The translations under genes were made by a program, and so were the position numbers. A stretch of 64,000 nt of DNA, taken from contig JAYYOR010000031.1 of NCBI GenBank assembly GCA_036130055.1, forward strand, positions 1 to 64,000, given 5' to 3'. Below, in pieces: positions 52,101-61,497 of this stretch (its first letter is position 1; every line of letters starts with the position of its first letter). The stretch is from TMED69 sp036130055 (GTDB lineage: Bacteria; Pseudomonadota; Gammaproteobacteria; Ga0077536). The notes below the pieces were generated by a model. That model worked only from the letters and a program-made list of their open reading frames with translations, was not told the origin of the DNA and searched no databases.

Positions 52101-52544
52101 ATGTTCATTAGTCATTTTAAAGTTAAAAACTCATGGATCGATCATAACAATCACATGAATGTTTCGTATTATCATTATGTTTTTCAAGAAGCTTTGAATC
52201 AGTATTGGAAGCATATTTTAGAGTTTGAGATTAATAATATCAAAGATATAGTAATTTCAGTAAAAACCGCCCATATAAGGTATTTGTCCGAAGCCTTTCT
52301 TGATGACAATATTAAAGTATATTCCTTTTTATATAAACTAGACCACGCGGGGTTTACGGTGTACCAAGAGATTAAACGGGACGATACGGCAATATGTGTT
52401 TTTAACCAATATGTAAATTTTTATAGTACGAAATCGAATTGTATCGTTTCTTGTGATAACGCAACTTTTGATAGGCTATCTCTGCTAGCAAGTAAAAGTG
52501 ATGTTACCATACCAGAATGGGTCGAGCGTTTGATTAATATTTAA
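52101..52544 (+). CDS. Thioesterase (4HBT-fold)-like protein
   Basis: A 147-residue hotdog-fold protein. WIDHNNHMNVSYYHYVFQEALNQYW is the conserved catalytic helix region (Asp-x-x-x-His/Asn) of acyl-CoA thioesterases related to the C-terminal domain of carnitine dehydrogenases. GAGG is 6 nt before the ATG. The CMD-family gene follows 19 bp later. Substrate chain not known. Confidence 0.8.
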   Translation: MFISHFKVKNSWIDHNNHMNVSYYHYVFQEALNQYWKHILEFEINNIKDIVISVKTAHIRYLSEAFLDDNIKVYSFLYKLDHAGFTVYQEIKRDDTAICVFNQYVNFYSTKSNCIVSCDNATFDRLSLLASKSDVTIPEWVERLINI

Positions 52545-52563
52545 CAAAAAAGGAGTAATGTGA

Positions 52564-53136
52564 ATGATTAGTAATAATCAGCCAAGAATAAATCCAAAGT
52601 TACAATCGTCTTGGGATGAGAAAGATCATGAGATTATGAGGCCTTTCATAGAAGATAACTCCGTGATGAATATTTTTACCACCTTATTAAATCATCAAAA
52701 CCTTTTCAAGCGATGGTTAGTATTTGCTAATCATGTCTTGTTTAAATCAACGATTCCAGCAAAAGAGAAAGAAATTGCTATATTAAGAATTGGTTTTTTA
52801 TGTAAATGTGAATACGAGTGGGCACAGCATGTTGTTATTGCTCGAAGAGTTGGGCTGGATGATACCATTATTGAAGAAATAAAAAAAAGTGGGGAGAGTT
52901 CAAAGCTCACTGAACTGCAACGGCTCATCATAAGATCCGTCGATGAACTACATGAACATTCATATATCTCAGACGAAACATGGTTGAGTTTAGAACGATA
53001 TTATTCAGAAAATCAATTGATGGATTTAGTTTTTACAGTCGGACAATACAATTTAGTCTCAATGGCGCTAAATACTATGAGAGTCAAGCTCGACGATAGA
53101 ATCGCTTCCCAGGTACAGGTGGATTTCAGCAGTTAG
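52564..53136 (+). CDS. Carboxymuconolactone decarboxylase-family protein
   Basis: A 190-residue AhpD-like fold protein. EKEIAILRIGFLCKCEYEWAQHVVIARRVGL is the conserved core; the redox pair is CKC here rather than CxxC, so its thiol chemistry is uncertain. An AAAAGGAG ribosome site precedes the ATG. Probably co-transcribed with the thioesterase-like gene before it. Substrate unknown. Confidence 0.85.
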   Translation: MISNNQPRINPKLQSSWDEKDHEIMRPFIEDNSVMNIFTTLLNHQNLFKRWLVFANHVLFKSTIPAKEKEIAILRIGFLCKCEYEWAQHVVIARRVGLDDTIIEEIKKSGESSKLTELQRLIIRSVDELHEHSYISDETWLSLERYYSENQLMDLVFTVGQYNLVSMALNTMRVKLDDRIASQVQVDFSS

Positions 53137-53140
53137 TTAA

Positions 53141-53593
53141 CTAGGCTCGTTCGAGTGCTATAACTGGTATATGTCGGTCTGTTGAAGCTTGATAATCGTT
53201 GTATGGAGGATACAGTTCTGCCATCATTTGCCAAACGTTTTCTCTTTCTTTTCCTGAAATAATACGGAATTTAGCGTTGTATACATCATTTTTAACCTGA
53301 ACCTTAACTTCGCTCTGACTCATAAGGTTATGGTACCAACCTGGATGATTTGGGTTGCCTCCTTTAGACGCGATAATGACGACGCCCGACTCAATCTCTC
53401 CATAAATAAGTGGCATAATCGACTCTTTTCCCGATTTTCTGCCTGTGGTAAATAGGAGGAGGGTGGGTATTGGCCCTGGTCCGCCAGCTATTGCAGAATC
53501 CCACATATGACCGGCCTCACCGTCTTTAAGGTACAAATCTCTGTGTCTTGCTATCCAACCATTGTCGCTTGCTTCTTTAATCGGGTCTGCCAT
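53141..53593 (-). CDS. DDN-like nitroreductase/F420H2-quinone-reductase-family protein
   Basis: A 150-residue split-barrel protein. LLLFTTGRKSGKESIMPLIYG and ASKGGNPNHPGWYHNLM are the two signature blocks of the deazaflavin-dependent nitroreductase (DDN/F420H2_quin_red) family. CGGAGC precedes the ATG. Studied relatives use F420H2 to reduce quinones or nitroaromatics; cofactor here is inferred. It converges on the CMD gene with 4 bp between stops. Confidence 0.87.
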   Translation of the reverse strand: MADPIKEASDNGWIARHRDLYLKDGEAGHMWDSAIAGGPGPIPTLLLFTTGRKSGKESIMPLIYGEIESGVVIIASKGGNPNHPGWYHNLMSQSEVKVQVKNDVYNAKFRIISGKERENVWQMMAELYPPYNDYQASTDRHIPVIALERA

Positions 53594-53655
53594 AATCTTG
53601 CTCCGAAATCTGTTAAGATAGGTTATTATAAAGCAATCCTATATAAAAAAAAATA

Positions 53656-54426
53656 ATGCCCGAATTAATTTTAAAAAAAATGTTTGAAGACTACCGTGAA
53701 GGAGATCAAGATATTTTTAAAGGTGGATTGCTTGTTACAAGGCTTATTGAAGATAATCTTGATATGCTATGGATTCACAAACAATTAGAAGATTTAGCTA
53801 ATAAAATTCAAGCTAATTATAATGCCGAAAATTTTTTAGATTGTTTGCGAGATTGCGGTTTTCAAGGAGCTATTAATTATAGTGATAAAAAGCTTAGCTC
53901 TATTGAATATGTACTTCGCAAAAAAAAAGGAATACCAATATCTTTAGCAATGGTTATTATCGGCATTGGTGATCTACTAGGTTTTGGAATTAAAGGAATA
54001 AATTTTCCTGGTCATTTTCTTTTGAGGTTCAATGATTTATTGATTGATCCACATGGTTTGAAGACAATTGATGTTGGTACTAATGTCGTTCTTAATAACC
54101 GCATGTATTATATTCACCCTAAAAAACTAATTGAAACAAATGGTTTAAAAATAGTAAGTAGAATGCTGAGCAACCTAAGGCTACTAGCAATAAGTCAGAA
54201 TGATTTTAGCAAAGCAATTGAATACTGTAGCTATCAGATTCTACTGGAAAACATCAACTTTCAGTTATACATAGAAAGAGCGTCATTATTTTTGAATTAT
54301 GGTGAAAAAGAAAACGCCTTGCAAGATATAGAAAAAGCGATTTTGGATGCGCCATCGGAAGCAGTGAGGGAGAGGTTGATTGTTAATCGTGATAAAATTA
54401 CAAAAACGACTCGAATAATTCATTGA
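53656..54426 (+). CDS. SirB1-family transglutaminase-like/TPR protein
   Basis: A 256-residue protein of the SirB1 family. LDCLRDCGFQGAINYSDKKLSSIEYVLRKKKGIPISLAMVIIGI and GINFPGHFLLRFNDLLIDPHG give the transglutaminase-like domain (the usual Cys position lies in the segment before IPISLA). The C-terminal ~70 residues look like tetratricopeptide repeats (FSKAIEYCSYQILL, ENALQDIEKAILDAP). The family is common in gammaproteobacteria with poorly known function. hspQ follows 41 bp downstream. Confidence 0.85.
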   Translation: MPELILKKMFEDYREGDQDIFKGGLLVTRLIEDNLDMLWIHKQLEDLANKIQANYNAENFLDCLRDCGFQGAINYSDKKLSSIEYVLRKKKGIPISLAMVIIGIGDLLGFGIKGINFPGHFLLRFNDLLIDPHGLKTIDVGTNVVLNNRMYYIHPKKLIETNGLKIVSRMLSNLRLLAISQNDFSKAIEYCSYQILLENINFQLYIERASLFLNYGEKENALQDIEKAILDAPSEAVRERLIVNRDKITKTTRIIH

Positions 54427-54467
54427 TTTTCGGAACTAAACAAACGTAGAAAGAAGAAATTTTTAAG

Positions 54468-54800
54468 ATGAATAGTAAAGGTAAAGCTAAGTTCCTTATT
54501 GGACAGGTAGTTAAACATAGATTCTATCCATTTAGAGGCATAATATTTGATGTAGATCCAACCTTCAGCAATAGCGAAGAATGGTGGGAATCGATACCTG
54601 AAGAGACCCGACCCAAAAAAGATCAACCCTTTTACCACCTTTTAGCCGAGAATGAGATGACAAGTTATATTGCGTATGTATCAGAGCAAAATCTTTTAGA
54701 GGACAAATCTGGTGGGCCGATTAATCATCCAGATATAGACCATTACTTTAGTAAATATGAACAGGGTTGCTATATCCTGAAGCCAGAAAATTCTCATTAG
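54468..54800 (+). CDS. hspQ: Heat shock protein HspQ
   Basis: A 110-residue HspQ: FLIGQVVKHRFYPFRGIIFDVDPTF, then PKKDQPFYHLLAENE and SYIAYVSEQNLLED match E. coli HspQ across its length. HspQ binds hemimethylated DNA and modulates protease specificity (Lon in E. coli-type systems). The stop overlaps the convergent rhodanese gene by 4 bp. Confidence 0.93.
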   Translation: MNSKGKAKFLIGQVVKHRFYPFRGIIFDVDPTFSNSEEWWESIPEETRPKKDQPFYHLLAENEMTSYIAYVSEQNLLEDKSGGPINHPDIDHYFSKYEQGCYILKPENSH

Positions 54801-55195
54801 ATCTGCGGCTCTTTAGGTTCGATAGCGCCGCCTGATTCAACCCACTTAGCATAACCACCCTCCATGTGTGCTACCGGTTCCAAGCCCATTTTCTTAACTG
54901 TATATGCAGCCAGGGCAGACCGAAGGCCACCCGCGCAGTAAAAAATAAACTTCTTTCCACTACCAAATTGTGCTCGATAATAGGGACTATTGGGATCAAC
55001 CCAAAATTCAAGCATTCCTCTGGGAGCGTGCATTGAGTTGGGTATGGTTCCATCTCGCCAGAGTTCTCTTATATCTCTTATATCAACGAGAATTGTATTG
55101 TCATCATTTCTAGCTTCAATTACTTCTTCGACTGTCATTGTTTCGATATTAGCTTCAGCTTCCTCTACTAAATCCTTAATTCCTTTTTTAATCAT
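54797..55195 (-). CDS. Rhodanese-like sulfurtransferase
   Basis: A 132-residue single-domain rhodanese. VDIRDIRELWRDGTIPNSMHAPRGMLEFW, the active-site loop FYCAGGLRSALAA with catalytic Cys, and MEGGYAKWVESGG are typical. GAGGA precedes the ATG. The donor and acceptor of sulfur are unknown. Confidence 0.92.
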   Translation of the reverse strand: MIKKGIKDLVEEAEANIETMTVEEVIEARNDDNTILVDIRDIRELWRDGTIPNSMHAPRGMLEFWVDPNSPYYRAQFGSGKKFIFYCAGGLRSALAAYTVKKMGLEPVAHMEGGYAKWVESGGAIEPKEPQI

Positions 55196-55236
55196 AATTG
55201 TTCCTCTTTTAAGTCGGCCTGAGTAGTATATAATAA

Positions 55237-56169
55237 ATGTCCAACGAGATTAACTTATCATACAGTTTGATTATTAGAATGCTTGCCCATCCTTATTCAG
55301 TACTTGTTTTTGTAATGCTCCTATGGACCTCCGGTCTTGTCGTGTCGAAGGCATCTGCCGGACTCATGACACCATTCGAGCTGAGCTTTTCTCGGTGGAT
55401 TTTATGTTCTTTAATTTTATTTACAATTTTTTTTTCGCAAATCCGAATTTATAAGCAAACAATTCTTGAAAATTTAGCCAAGTTATTTCTTCTAGGTTTC
55501 TTGCTTGCCATGGGCTCGACCTTCCTGGTTTGGTCTGTGGAATCAACCACAGTGTTTAACGCATCCCTTCTAGGCGCGTCGCAACCAATCATTACTTTAA
55601 TAATTGCGCTTTTTGTTGGGTTAGAGCAGATTTCTAAGTTGCAGTATGTAGGTATTCTATTGGGTTTGATCGGTGTTTTCATTTTGATAACCGAAGCAAG
55701 TGTTAAATTAATTCTCAGTTTTAAATTTAACACAGGTGATCTTCTAGTTTTGACGGCAGTTCTATTTTATTCTCAATACACTATTAATCTAGTGAAGTGG
55801 AAATTACAGTTACCTGGGCATATAGTAATGTTAACCAGTTCAATTTCATCAACCTTAATTCTTTTGCCTTTAACCGTTATTCAAAGTGGGACTTCGCTGA
55901 TTCAACTTTGGTTGGATCCGTCGGCTTTGTTAATTATTTTCTTTATGGCTATTTTCCCAACCGCTTTGGCAACTTCTCTGTGGAATCGGGCTTTGGTTAA
56001 GGTAGGAGCTAACAAAGCATCAGTTTTTATAAACCTGATGCCCGTTTTTGGTGCAATAGCTTCTATATTAATTTTCGGCGATCAGTTTCGGCTTTATCAT
56101 TTCCACGGCTCGTTGTTGGTAATTATCGGAGTATGGATGGTTGCTTTTACCAAGGGATTAGCTAAATAG
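55237..56169 (+). CDS. DMT-superfamily (EamA-like) transporter
   Basis: A 310-residue inner-membrane protein with about ten hydrophobic segments in two EamA repeats. SRWILCSLILFTIFF, GASQPIITLIIALFVGLE and the second-repeat LWNRALVKVGANKASVFINLMPVFGAIASIL are typical. Substrate unknown (amino acid or metabolite export is common). Its end overlaps the convergent DUF1329 gene by 12 bp. Confidence 0.9.
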   Translation: MSNEINLSYSLIIRMLAHPYSVLVFVMLLWTSGLVVSKASAGLMTPFELSFSRWILCSLILFTIFFSQIRIYKQTILENLAKLFLLGFLLAMGSTFLVWSVESTTVFNASLLGASQPIITLIIALFVGLEQISKLQYVGILLGLIGVFILITEASVKLILSFKFNTGDLLVLTAVLFYSQYTINLVKWKLQLPGHIVMLTSSISSTLILLPLTVIQSGTSLIQLWLDPSALLIIFFMAIFPTALATSLWNRALVKVGANKASVFINLMPVFGAIASILIFGDQFRLYHFHGSLLVIIGVWMVAFTKGLAK

Positions 56170-57582
56170 TTCACGGATTCCTTTTTGAGTCATATGTTTT
56201 TCGATAAATTGTTCGGGGTCACCATTGTCCTTGAGATTATCGGAAATTGTTCTCCAACCTCCCGCGCAACTCTCGGCTAAATGAAATCTACTGATATTAT
56301 TTCGTCTATGGTCTTTGCACATGTACCAACTCCAGTTCCAGTCTGCTTTTTTTAAGTCTGTTAAAATTGGTTGATTTCTAATCGTTGGCTGAATTAAGGG
56401 ATCTATTTTTAATTGCGAATACCCAATCTCAATGCTTTTTGTTATATTATGGTTTCGATCATAATATAAAACTTTACTTGGCGTCATATTCCGTCCGTCG
56501 ATATAAATCCTTTTTTTCATGAAAGAGGGGTTGCGATACCCGGTCGGTTTCACGTCAACCACGACTATATTAGGTATGTATTGTTTACGTACTAAATAGT
56601 AGGTTTGACCTCTTTGCCCCCCTGTAACCGGTATGTCCCAGTTTGGTAAGTCAGGTCTCCAGTTATGCTGAGCGGACACAAGAAATGGCCCTGTATAGAC
56701 GATGTTCCATCTCCCCCAAACACCAAACGGGTCGTCGAATCCGAAGTTATCCGATAATGAGAAATTCATATTGGGGATTAAACTACTAAGTCTTCTGAAA
56801 TTAGCGAGTTTTGTCATCCGTTTTGTTTTTGGGTTAAATGAAAAAAGTTCAGGGAATTTATTTTGGTCTTTAAACCATTTACTGGTGAAAGCTAAACCCT
56901 CAATATTCTTTGGTGCGGTAAACCACACAGAAGTATATTTTAGAAGATGTTTATATTTTGTTTTATCCTTGATAGCCTCACTGATAATAGGGTTACAGAT
57001 GCCATCTAGTTTTTGTTCAGCGAAGACCATATCAAAACTCTTATCAAGCCTTCCCTTGTCATCAATAAGAGCGCCATTAATAGCATTTATTTCCTGATCA
57101 TGTCGACTAGAGCCGTGTGTAAGGTTGGCAGCAATCTCTATTGCTTTTGTCGATTTGGGAAAAGGAAGCCCACCTCTCCATTTTAATCCCTCTTTTGAAA
57201 CAATCTTGTTTTGATTATCAATGATAAATTTGTCTTTATTTTCTAGAGTCATTTTATGAAAGTACGGAGGATAATAATCTTCTTCAAGCCCGGCGGGTGA
57301 TAGCATAACATTTCTATTTTCGTTCCTTATTTCATTAAAGGTTGCTGGGTCTAATAGGCTAGCAATCTGTCCGACATTTTCCGCAGATATCAAATCATTA
57401 TCTTTTATTTTTCCTTCGGTGTACTCCTCAATACTCGAGGGCATCCTTTGGACGGGTTTAGCTGCAAGTTTGTTTATATAAAATAATGAGGGACTAGCAA
57501 ACATGACGCCCTTGAGGAAACGGAAGGATTTTTTTAGAAACATTCTTTTTTCGTGTTTAAAAGAAAACATTTTTTTAATCAC
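56158..57582 (-). CDS. DUF1329 exported protein
   Basis: A 474-residue protein of the DUF1329 family, whose fold resembles LolA-type lipoprotein carriers. WRGGLPFPKSTKAIEIAANLTH, RRLSSLIPNMNFSLSDNFGFDDPFGVWGRW and KKRIYIDGRNMTPSKVLYYD match its blocks. An N-terminal hydrophobic segment with Phe/Ser (FLKGVMFASPSLFYINKLAAKP) suggests export. Its first codons overlap the ccmI stop by 8 bp, so it is coupled to the end of the ccm operon, a placement that does not explain its role. Exact start (57582, 57570 or 57543) is uncertain. Confidence 0.8.
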   Translation of the reverse strand: MIKKMFSFKHEKRMFLKKSFRFLKGVMFASPSLFYINKLAAKPVQRMPSSIEEYTEGKIKDNDLISAENVGQIASLLDPATFNEIRNENRNVMLSPAGLEEDYYPPYFHKMTLENKDKFIIDNQNKIVSKEGLKWRGGLPFPKSTKAIEIAANLTHGSSRHDQEINAINGALIDDKGRLDKSFDMVFAEQKLDGICNPIISEAIKDKTKYKHLLKYTSVWFTAPKNIEGLAFTSKWFKDQNKFPELFSFNPKTKRMTKLANFRRLSSLIPNMNFSLSDNFGFDDPFGVWGRWNIVYTGPFLVSAQHNWRPDLPNWDIPVTGGQRGQTYYLVRKQYIPNIVVVDVKPTGYRNPSFMKKRIYIDGRNMTPSKVLYYDRNHNITKSIEIGYSQLKIDPLIQPTIRNQPILTDLKKADWNWSWYMCKDHRRNNISRFHLAESCAGGWRTISDNLKDNGDPEQFIEKHMTQKGIRELFS

Positions 57583-58657
57583 CGGATAAAATTTTATTGA
57601 TTACTATTTTTTGAGGTTCCAGAGTTGGTGCGAAACTATTGGTTCTACCTTCAAGGTCGCCTCTATTGGCTAGCGGGGAGCCACTTTGGCTTATTCTTGC
57701 AACTACGTACACTTTATCTGAATTTTTAAGGTTCGTATTCCCCAACATAGAATCCCCTTTTTTGAGTACAATAGAAGCAGGAAAATTAATAGGTATTTGT
57801 CTCTTGACAGCGTAAAGCGGAGGAGACCTTTCATCGGATTTTAGAAAAACAAATAGAGTAGATTCTGGATTTAATCGTTTAAGAAGATCAGATTCTATTT
57901 CAATCCTAATATTGGCAACGGCTTCAGTTGTTGTAGCCTGCGTTTTTTTTGGAAATTGCTTTTCCGTATTCTGGATTAGCTCATTAACCCTTGCGCTCAA
58001 CTCTGAATTAAGTGGCAGGTTTGCAATCGCTTTGTTCCAATTAGACAATGCCTTTTTTGTTTGGTCTCTTTGTTTATATCCGATTCCAGACAGTGTGAGA
58101 GCCACAGGGTTTGAATCGTCTAAACTGATGGCTTTTTCTAAAATTTGCATCACCTCGTTATCAATATTACCTTTCTTTAGCATTGCCATTGCATCCGCTA
58201 ACTGTGTTAGCGCGGCGCTGTCATTTGGATTTACCGTAACCCTTTTCTCTGCAAATTCAACTGCTTTTTCATATTCACCTCTGACCATGTAAACTTTTGT
58301 CATTTGTTCAAGAAGTTTCGGGTTATTTGAATCCCTTTCAAGCACCTCCTCTAATTGAGCTGTATGCTCTTCTGAGTTGAAGTTTTGATTTGCATTATCC
58401 TTTGAACTAATTTTTGGTAAGTTGATGCTTTCTGGCAGCCCAATCATGTTATAAATACTGAATGTTAAAATAGGAACAGCAAGTAAAATACAAATTATTT
58501 TGTACATGTTAACTTTATTTTGTAGTTTCCGAATTTCTTTTTCCTCTGGCTTCTCAGCGCTTGTTTCGGACGTATTTTGTTTAAGCGATTTAACAGCGGG
58601 CAATAGTAATATGAGAATTACTGAAATACTTGAAAGTAGTGCAATCAACCAGAACAT
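57575..58657 (-). CDS. ccmI: Cytochrome c maturation protein CcmI (CycH-type)
   Basis: A 360-residue membrane-anchored heme-lyase chaperone with TPR repeats. Two hydrophobic segments occur near the N-terminus (SSISVILILLLPAV and IICILLAVPILTFSIYN). GEYEKAVEFAEKRVTVNPNDSAALTQLADAMAM is a TPR run, and the C-terminal ~100 residues form the periplasmic beta domain (SLFVFLKSDERSPPLYAVKR-type). It presents apocytochrome c to CcmFH. Placed after ccmH with 1 bp spacing. Confidence 0.9.
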   Translation of the reverse strand: MFWLIALLSSISVILILLLPAVKSLKQNTSETSAEKPEEKEIRKLQNKVNMYKIICILLAVPILTFSIYNMIGLPESINLPKISSKDNANQNFNSEEHTAQLEEVLERDSNNPKLLEQMTKVYMVRGEYEKAVEFAEKRVTVNPNDSAALTQLADAMAMLKKGNIDNEVMQILEKAISLDDSNPVALTLSGIGYKQRDQTKKALSNWNKAIANLPLNSELSARVNELIQNTEKQFPKKTQATTTEAVANIRIEIESDLLKRLNPESTLFVFLKSDERSPPLYAVKRQIPINFPASIVLKKGDSMLGNTNLKNSDKVYVVARISQSGSPLANRGDLEGRTNSFAPTLEPQKIVINKILSGD

Positions 58658-58658
58658 A

Positions 58659-59057
58659 TTATTTGGCTTTTTGCCTTTTAGAGAAAAATAATATTAATCC
58701 CAGCGCTAGTGTTGTCATTAAGAATGGCGCAAACCATAGCACACTTGTACTTGGATTTAACGGAGGGTCATATAATACAAAGTTCCCGTACCTTTCTACC
58801 AAAAATGCTTTAATATCCCCTTCAGCCTTCCCCTCTCCAACCATTTGGTAAACCTCGTCGCGCAGGTCGGTGGCCAATCCAGAGGCTGAGTCTGCAAGAG
58901 ACTGGTTTTGACAAACTAAGCATCTTAACTCCTCGAGAAGATTTTGAAAAATTTCTTGTTGCGTTGGATTTTCGAAGGAGTAAATTTTCTCTTCCGCCCC
59001 CGAATTTAATGTGCATATAATAAAGCTTAGCACCAAAAATGTTTTAAAAATTTTCAT
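58659..59057 (-). CDS. ccmH: Cytochrome c maturation protein CcmH
   Basis: A 132-residue periplasmic thiol-oxidoreductase. The LRCLVCQNQSLADSASGLATDLRDEV segment holds the redox CxxC; a signal peptide and a C-terminal membrane helix (APFLMTTLALGLILFF) flank it. Length fits the short (CycL-type) CcmH. ATGA overlap with ccmG. Confidence 0.95.
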   Translation of the reverse strand: MKIFKTFLVLSFIICTLNSGAEEKIYSFENPTQQEIFQNLLEELRCLVCQNQSLADSASGLATDLRDEVYQMVGEGKAEGDIKAFLVERYGNFVLYDPPLNPSTSVLWFAPFLMTTLALGLILFFSKRQKAK

Positions 59058-59584
59058 TGTTTCTTTGTCAGATGTTTTTCGATTAAGTTCTTATATGTTT
59101 GAGGGGATAATGGCCCAATATGTTTGTAAACGATTGTTCCTCTCGCGTCAATTAAAAACGTTTCGGGCACACCATAAACCCCCAAATCCAGCCCAAGCGA
59201 GGCCTCAGGGTCATATATTTTTTTAGTAAATGGATCTCCGTATCGCAAAAGCCAATTTGTTGCTTCTGAGAACTTGTCCTTGTAATTTAAGCCAACAATC
59301 TGCATCGAGCCAGAGGCTGATATTTGTTTAAGCAAATCATGTTCCTCTAGACACGCTCGGCACCATGACGCCCAAACGTTTAGTAGATAGGGAGTAGAGG
59401 GAAGGTCTTTGTTAGATATAACCGAACGGTTGTTGTCTAACTCTAAGAGTTCAAATTCCGGAATCTTTTTGCCTATTAAAGGAGAAGGGACTTTTCTAGG
59501 GTCGAGCTGTAAACCGACAACTAAAAATCCAACCATTATAAAAAAAAGAACGAGTGGAACGACAAAGAAAATTTTTTTTTTCAT
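59054..59584 (-). CDS. ccmG: Cytochrome c maturation thioredoxin CcmG (DsbE)
   Basis: A 176-residue membrane-anchored thioredoxin. Its active site is VWASWCRACLEEH, and GVYGVPETFLID has the cis-Pro of the DsbE family. ATG 59584 is preferred because it overlaps the ccmF TGA (ATGA) and starts a signal anchor KKKIFFVVPLVLFFIMVGFL; a longer frame runs back to 59656 inside ccmF. Confidence 0.94.
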   Translation of the reverse strand: MKKKIFFVVPLVLFFIMVGFLVVGLQLDPRKVPSPLIGKKIPEFELLELDNNRSVISNKDLPSTPYLLNVWASWCRACLEEHDLLKQISASGSMQIVGLNYKDKFSEATNWLLRYGDPFTKKIYDPEASLGLDLGVYGVPETFLIDARGTIVYKHIGPLSPQTYKNLIEKHLTKKQ

Positions 59585-61497
59585 GTTAAAACTTTTTTCG
59601 GTAGACTTTTTATCGCAAGCAATGCACCAATGGCCATAAGAATTGCGCCAAGCCAAATGAACCTCACGAAGGGTTTTATGTTTAGTCTAACACTCCAAGC
59701 ATTTGTATCAATCCTCTCCCCTAAGGAAATATAAATATCTTTCAATAAACCTGCCTCTATCCCAGCCTCAGTCATTGTCATCCCCCGGGTCTTATAAAAT
59801 CTTTTTTCTGCGGGAATTTCAACAAGATATGTCTTTTTGTTGTTGCTTACTTCAAATACAGCTTGAACACCGTCGAAGTTCGGGCCTTTCACATTGTCTA
59901 GCGAGGCGAATTTGAAATTGTATTCATTAAGTTGTGTCTTATCACCAACTTTCATTTTCAAGTGAGAGGTACTTTCATAGTAACTTACTAAAGTGATTCC
60001 TATTACGCAGAGTCCGAAACCTATGTGAGCAAGCGTACGTCCAAGGATTGCTCCATCAAATCGTCTTAAAGCAACTTTGTTTTCTCCATGCAATAAAGTA
60101 GCAGCACTAGTTGTTATTATCCAAAAAGATAAAAACACACCAACGGCAGCCATTATTGTTGGATTTTCAACCAGCATAATTAGTACAGCCATTGAGAAGA
60201 TTATAGCCCCTACGAGTGGTAGTCGAAGTTTTTTTATAGTTGCGCCCCAATTGTCATGGTGCCATCTTGTCATAGGTGCTATGCCTAGAAATATTAATAG
60301 AGGAGCCATTATCGGTATAACCACTGCATTAAAGTAGGGTGGGCCTACTGATATTTTGCCCAAGTTGAGGGCATCTATGGCAAGTGGATACAGCGTCCCA
60401 AGTAAGACTGTTGCTGTTACTACACTCAATACCACGCTGTTAAGTAATAGATATGATTCTCGAGAAGCAAAAGCATAGGTTTTACCAGAAATTTTACTTG
60501 CTCTAATTCCGTAAATTAAAAATGCGCCGCCTACAACAATTACCATGAATAATAGGATAAAAATGCCTCTTGTTGGATCAGTTGCAAAGGCGTGCACTGA
60601 TGTCAAAACGCCAGAGCGAACTAAAAATGTGCCTAGCAGACTCAATCCGAATGTAGATATTGCCAGTAAAAGGGACCACCCAGCAAAGACTCCTCGTTTA
60701 GCCGTCGCATTTAAGGAGTGGATTAATGCTGTTCCTACTAACCATGGCATTAGTGAGGCGTTTTCTACCGGGTCCCAAAACCACCATCCTCCCCAACCAA
60801 GCTCATAGTATGCCCACCAACTGCCAAGAGCTATCCCCATAGTAAGGAATGCCCAAGCTAGAAGCGTCCATTTTCTGGCCCAGATCGCCCACTGGTTAGT
60901 ATATTTTTTCATCATCAATGCCCCTAGAGCACAACAAAAAGAAATTGCAAAGCCAACGTAACCCATGTAAAGCATCGGGGGATGGATGATTAACCCAAAA
61001 TCTTGTAATAATGGATTCAAGTCAGCGCCGTCTGACGGGGGTGGTATTTGTCTTATAAAAGGATTTGATGTGAATATGCAAAATAATAGAAACCCTAGGC
61101 TGATAATTCCTGCAAAAATCAACGTCCATGCTACAAATTTCGGGGGCAAATTGGAGCTGAAAAGCGCAAACGAAACGATCCAAAGGGCCAATATCATTAT
61201 CCATAATAATAAAGATCCCTCGTGAGCACCCCAAACTGCGGAAAGCCTATATTGCAGCGGAAGCAAGGTATTGGAATTCATTGAGACATATTTAACTGTA
61301 AAGTCGTTTGAGGCAAAACAATAAGATAAAATGATGAACGAGAAAACTATCAACAACGCATGGCTGTATAAGGCTCTTTTCCCTAAATTGATCCAAATGG
61401 GAGAATCATAAAGAACGCCAACCAGCAAGGAAGCGACCTGAAATAGCACTAGGCTTAGCGATAATATTAAGAAAAAAGCACCAAGTTCTGGAATCAT
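59581..61497 (-). CDS. ccmF: Heme lyase CcmF
   Basis: A 638-residue polytopic inner-membrane protein. The periplasmic heme-handling motif WGGWWFWDPVENASLMPW, the HEGSLLLW loop and about 15 hydrophobic segments identify CcmF, which attaches heme to apocytochrome c with CcmH and CcmI. Starts within the ccmE stop region. Confidence 0.96.
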   Translation of the reverse strand: MIPELGAFFLILSLSLVLFQVASLLVGVLYDSPIWINLGKRALYSHALLIVFSFIILSYCFASNDFTVKYVSMNSNTLLPLQYRLSAVWGAHEGSLLLWIMILALWIVSFALFSSNLPPKFVAWTLIFAGIISLGFLLFCIFTSNPFIRQIPPPSDGADLNPLLQDFGLIIHPPMLYMGYVGFAISFCCALGALMMKKYTNQWAIWARKWTLLAWAFLTMGIALGSWWAYYELGWGGWWFWDPVENASLMPWLVGTALIHSLNATAKRGVFAGWSLLLAISTFGLSLLGTFLVRSGVLTSVHAFATDPTRGIFILLFMVIVVGGAFLIYGIRASKISGKTYAFASRESYLLLNSVVLSVVTATVLLGTLYPLAIDALNLGKISVGPPYFNAVVIPIMAPLLIFLGIAPMTRWHHDNWGATIKKLRLPLVGAIIFSMAVLIMLVENPTIMAAVGVFLSFWIITTSAATLLHGENKVALRRFDGAILGRTLAHIGFGLCVIGITLVSYYESTSHLKMKVGDKTQLNEYNFKFASLDNVKGPNFDGVQAVFEVSNNKKTYLVEIPAEKRFYKTRGMTMTEAGIEAGLLKDIYISLGERIDTNAWSVRLNIKPFVRFIWLGAILMAIGALLAIKSLPKKVLT

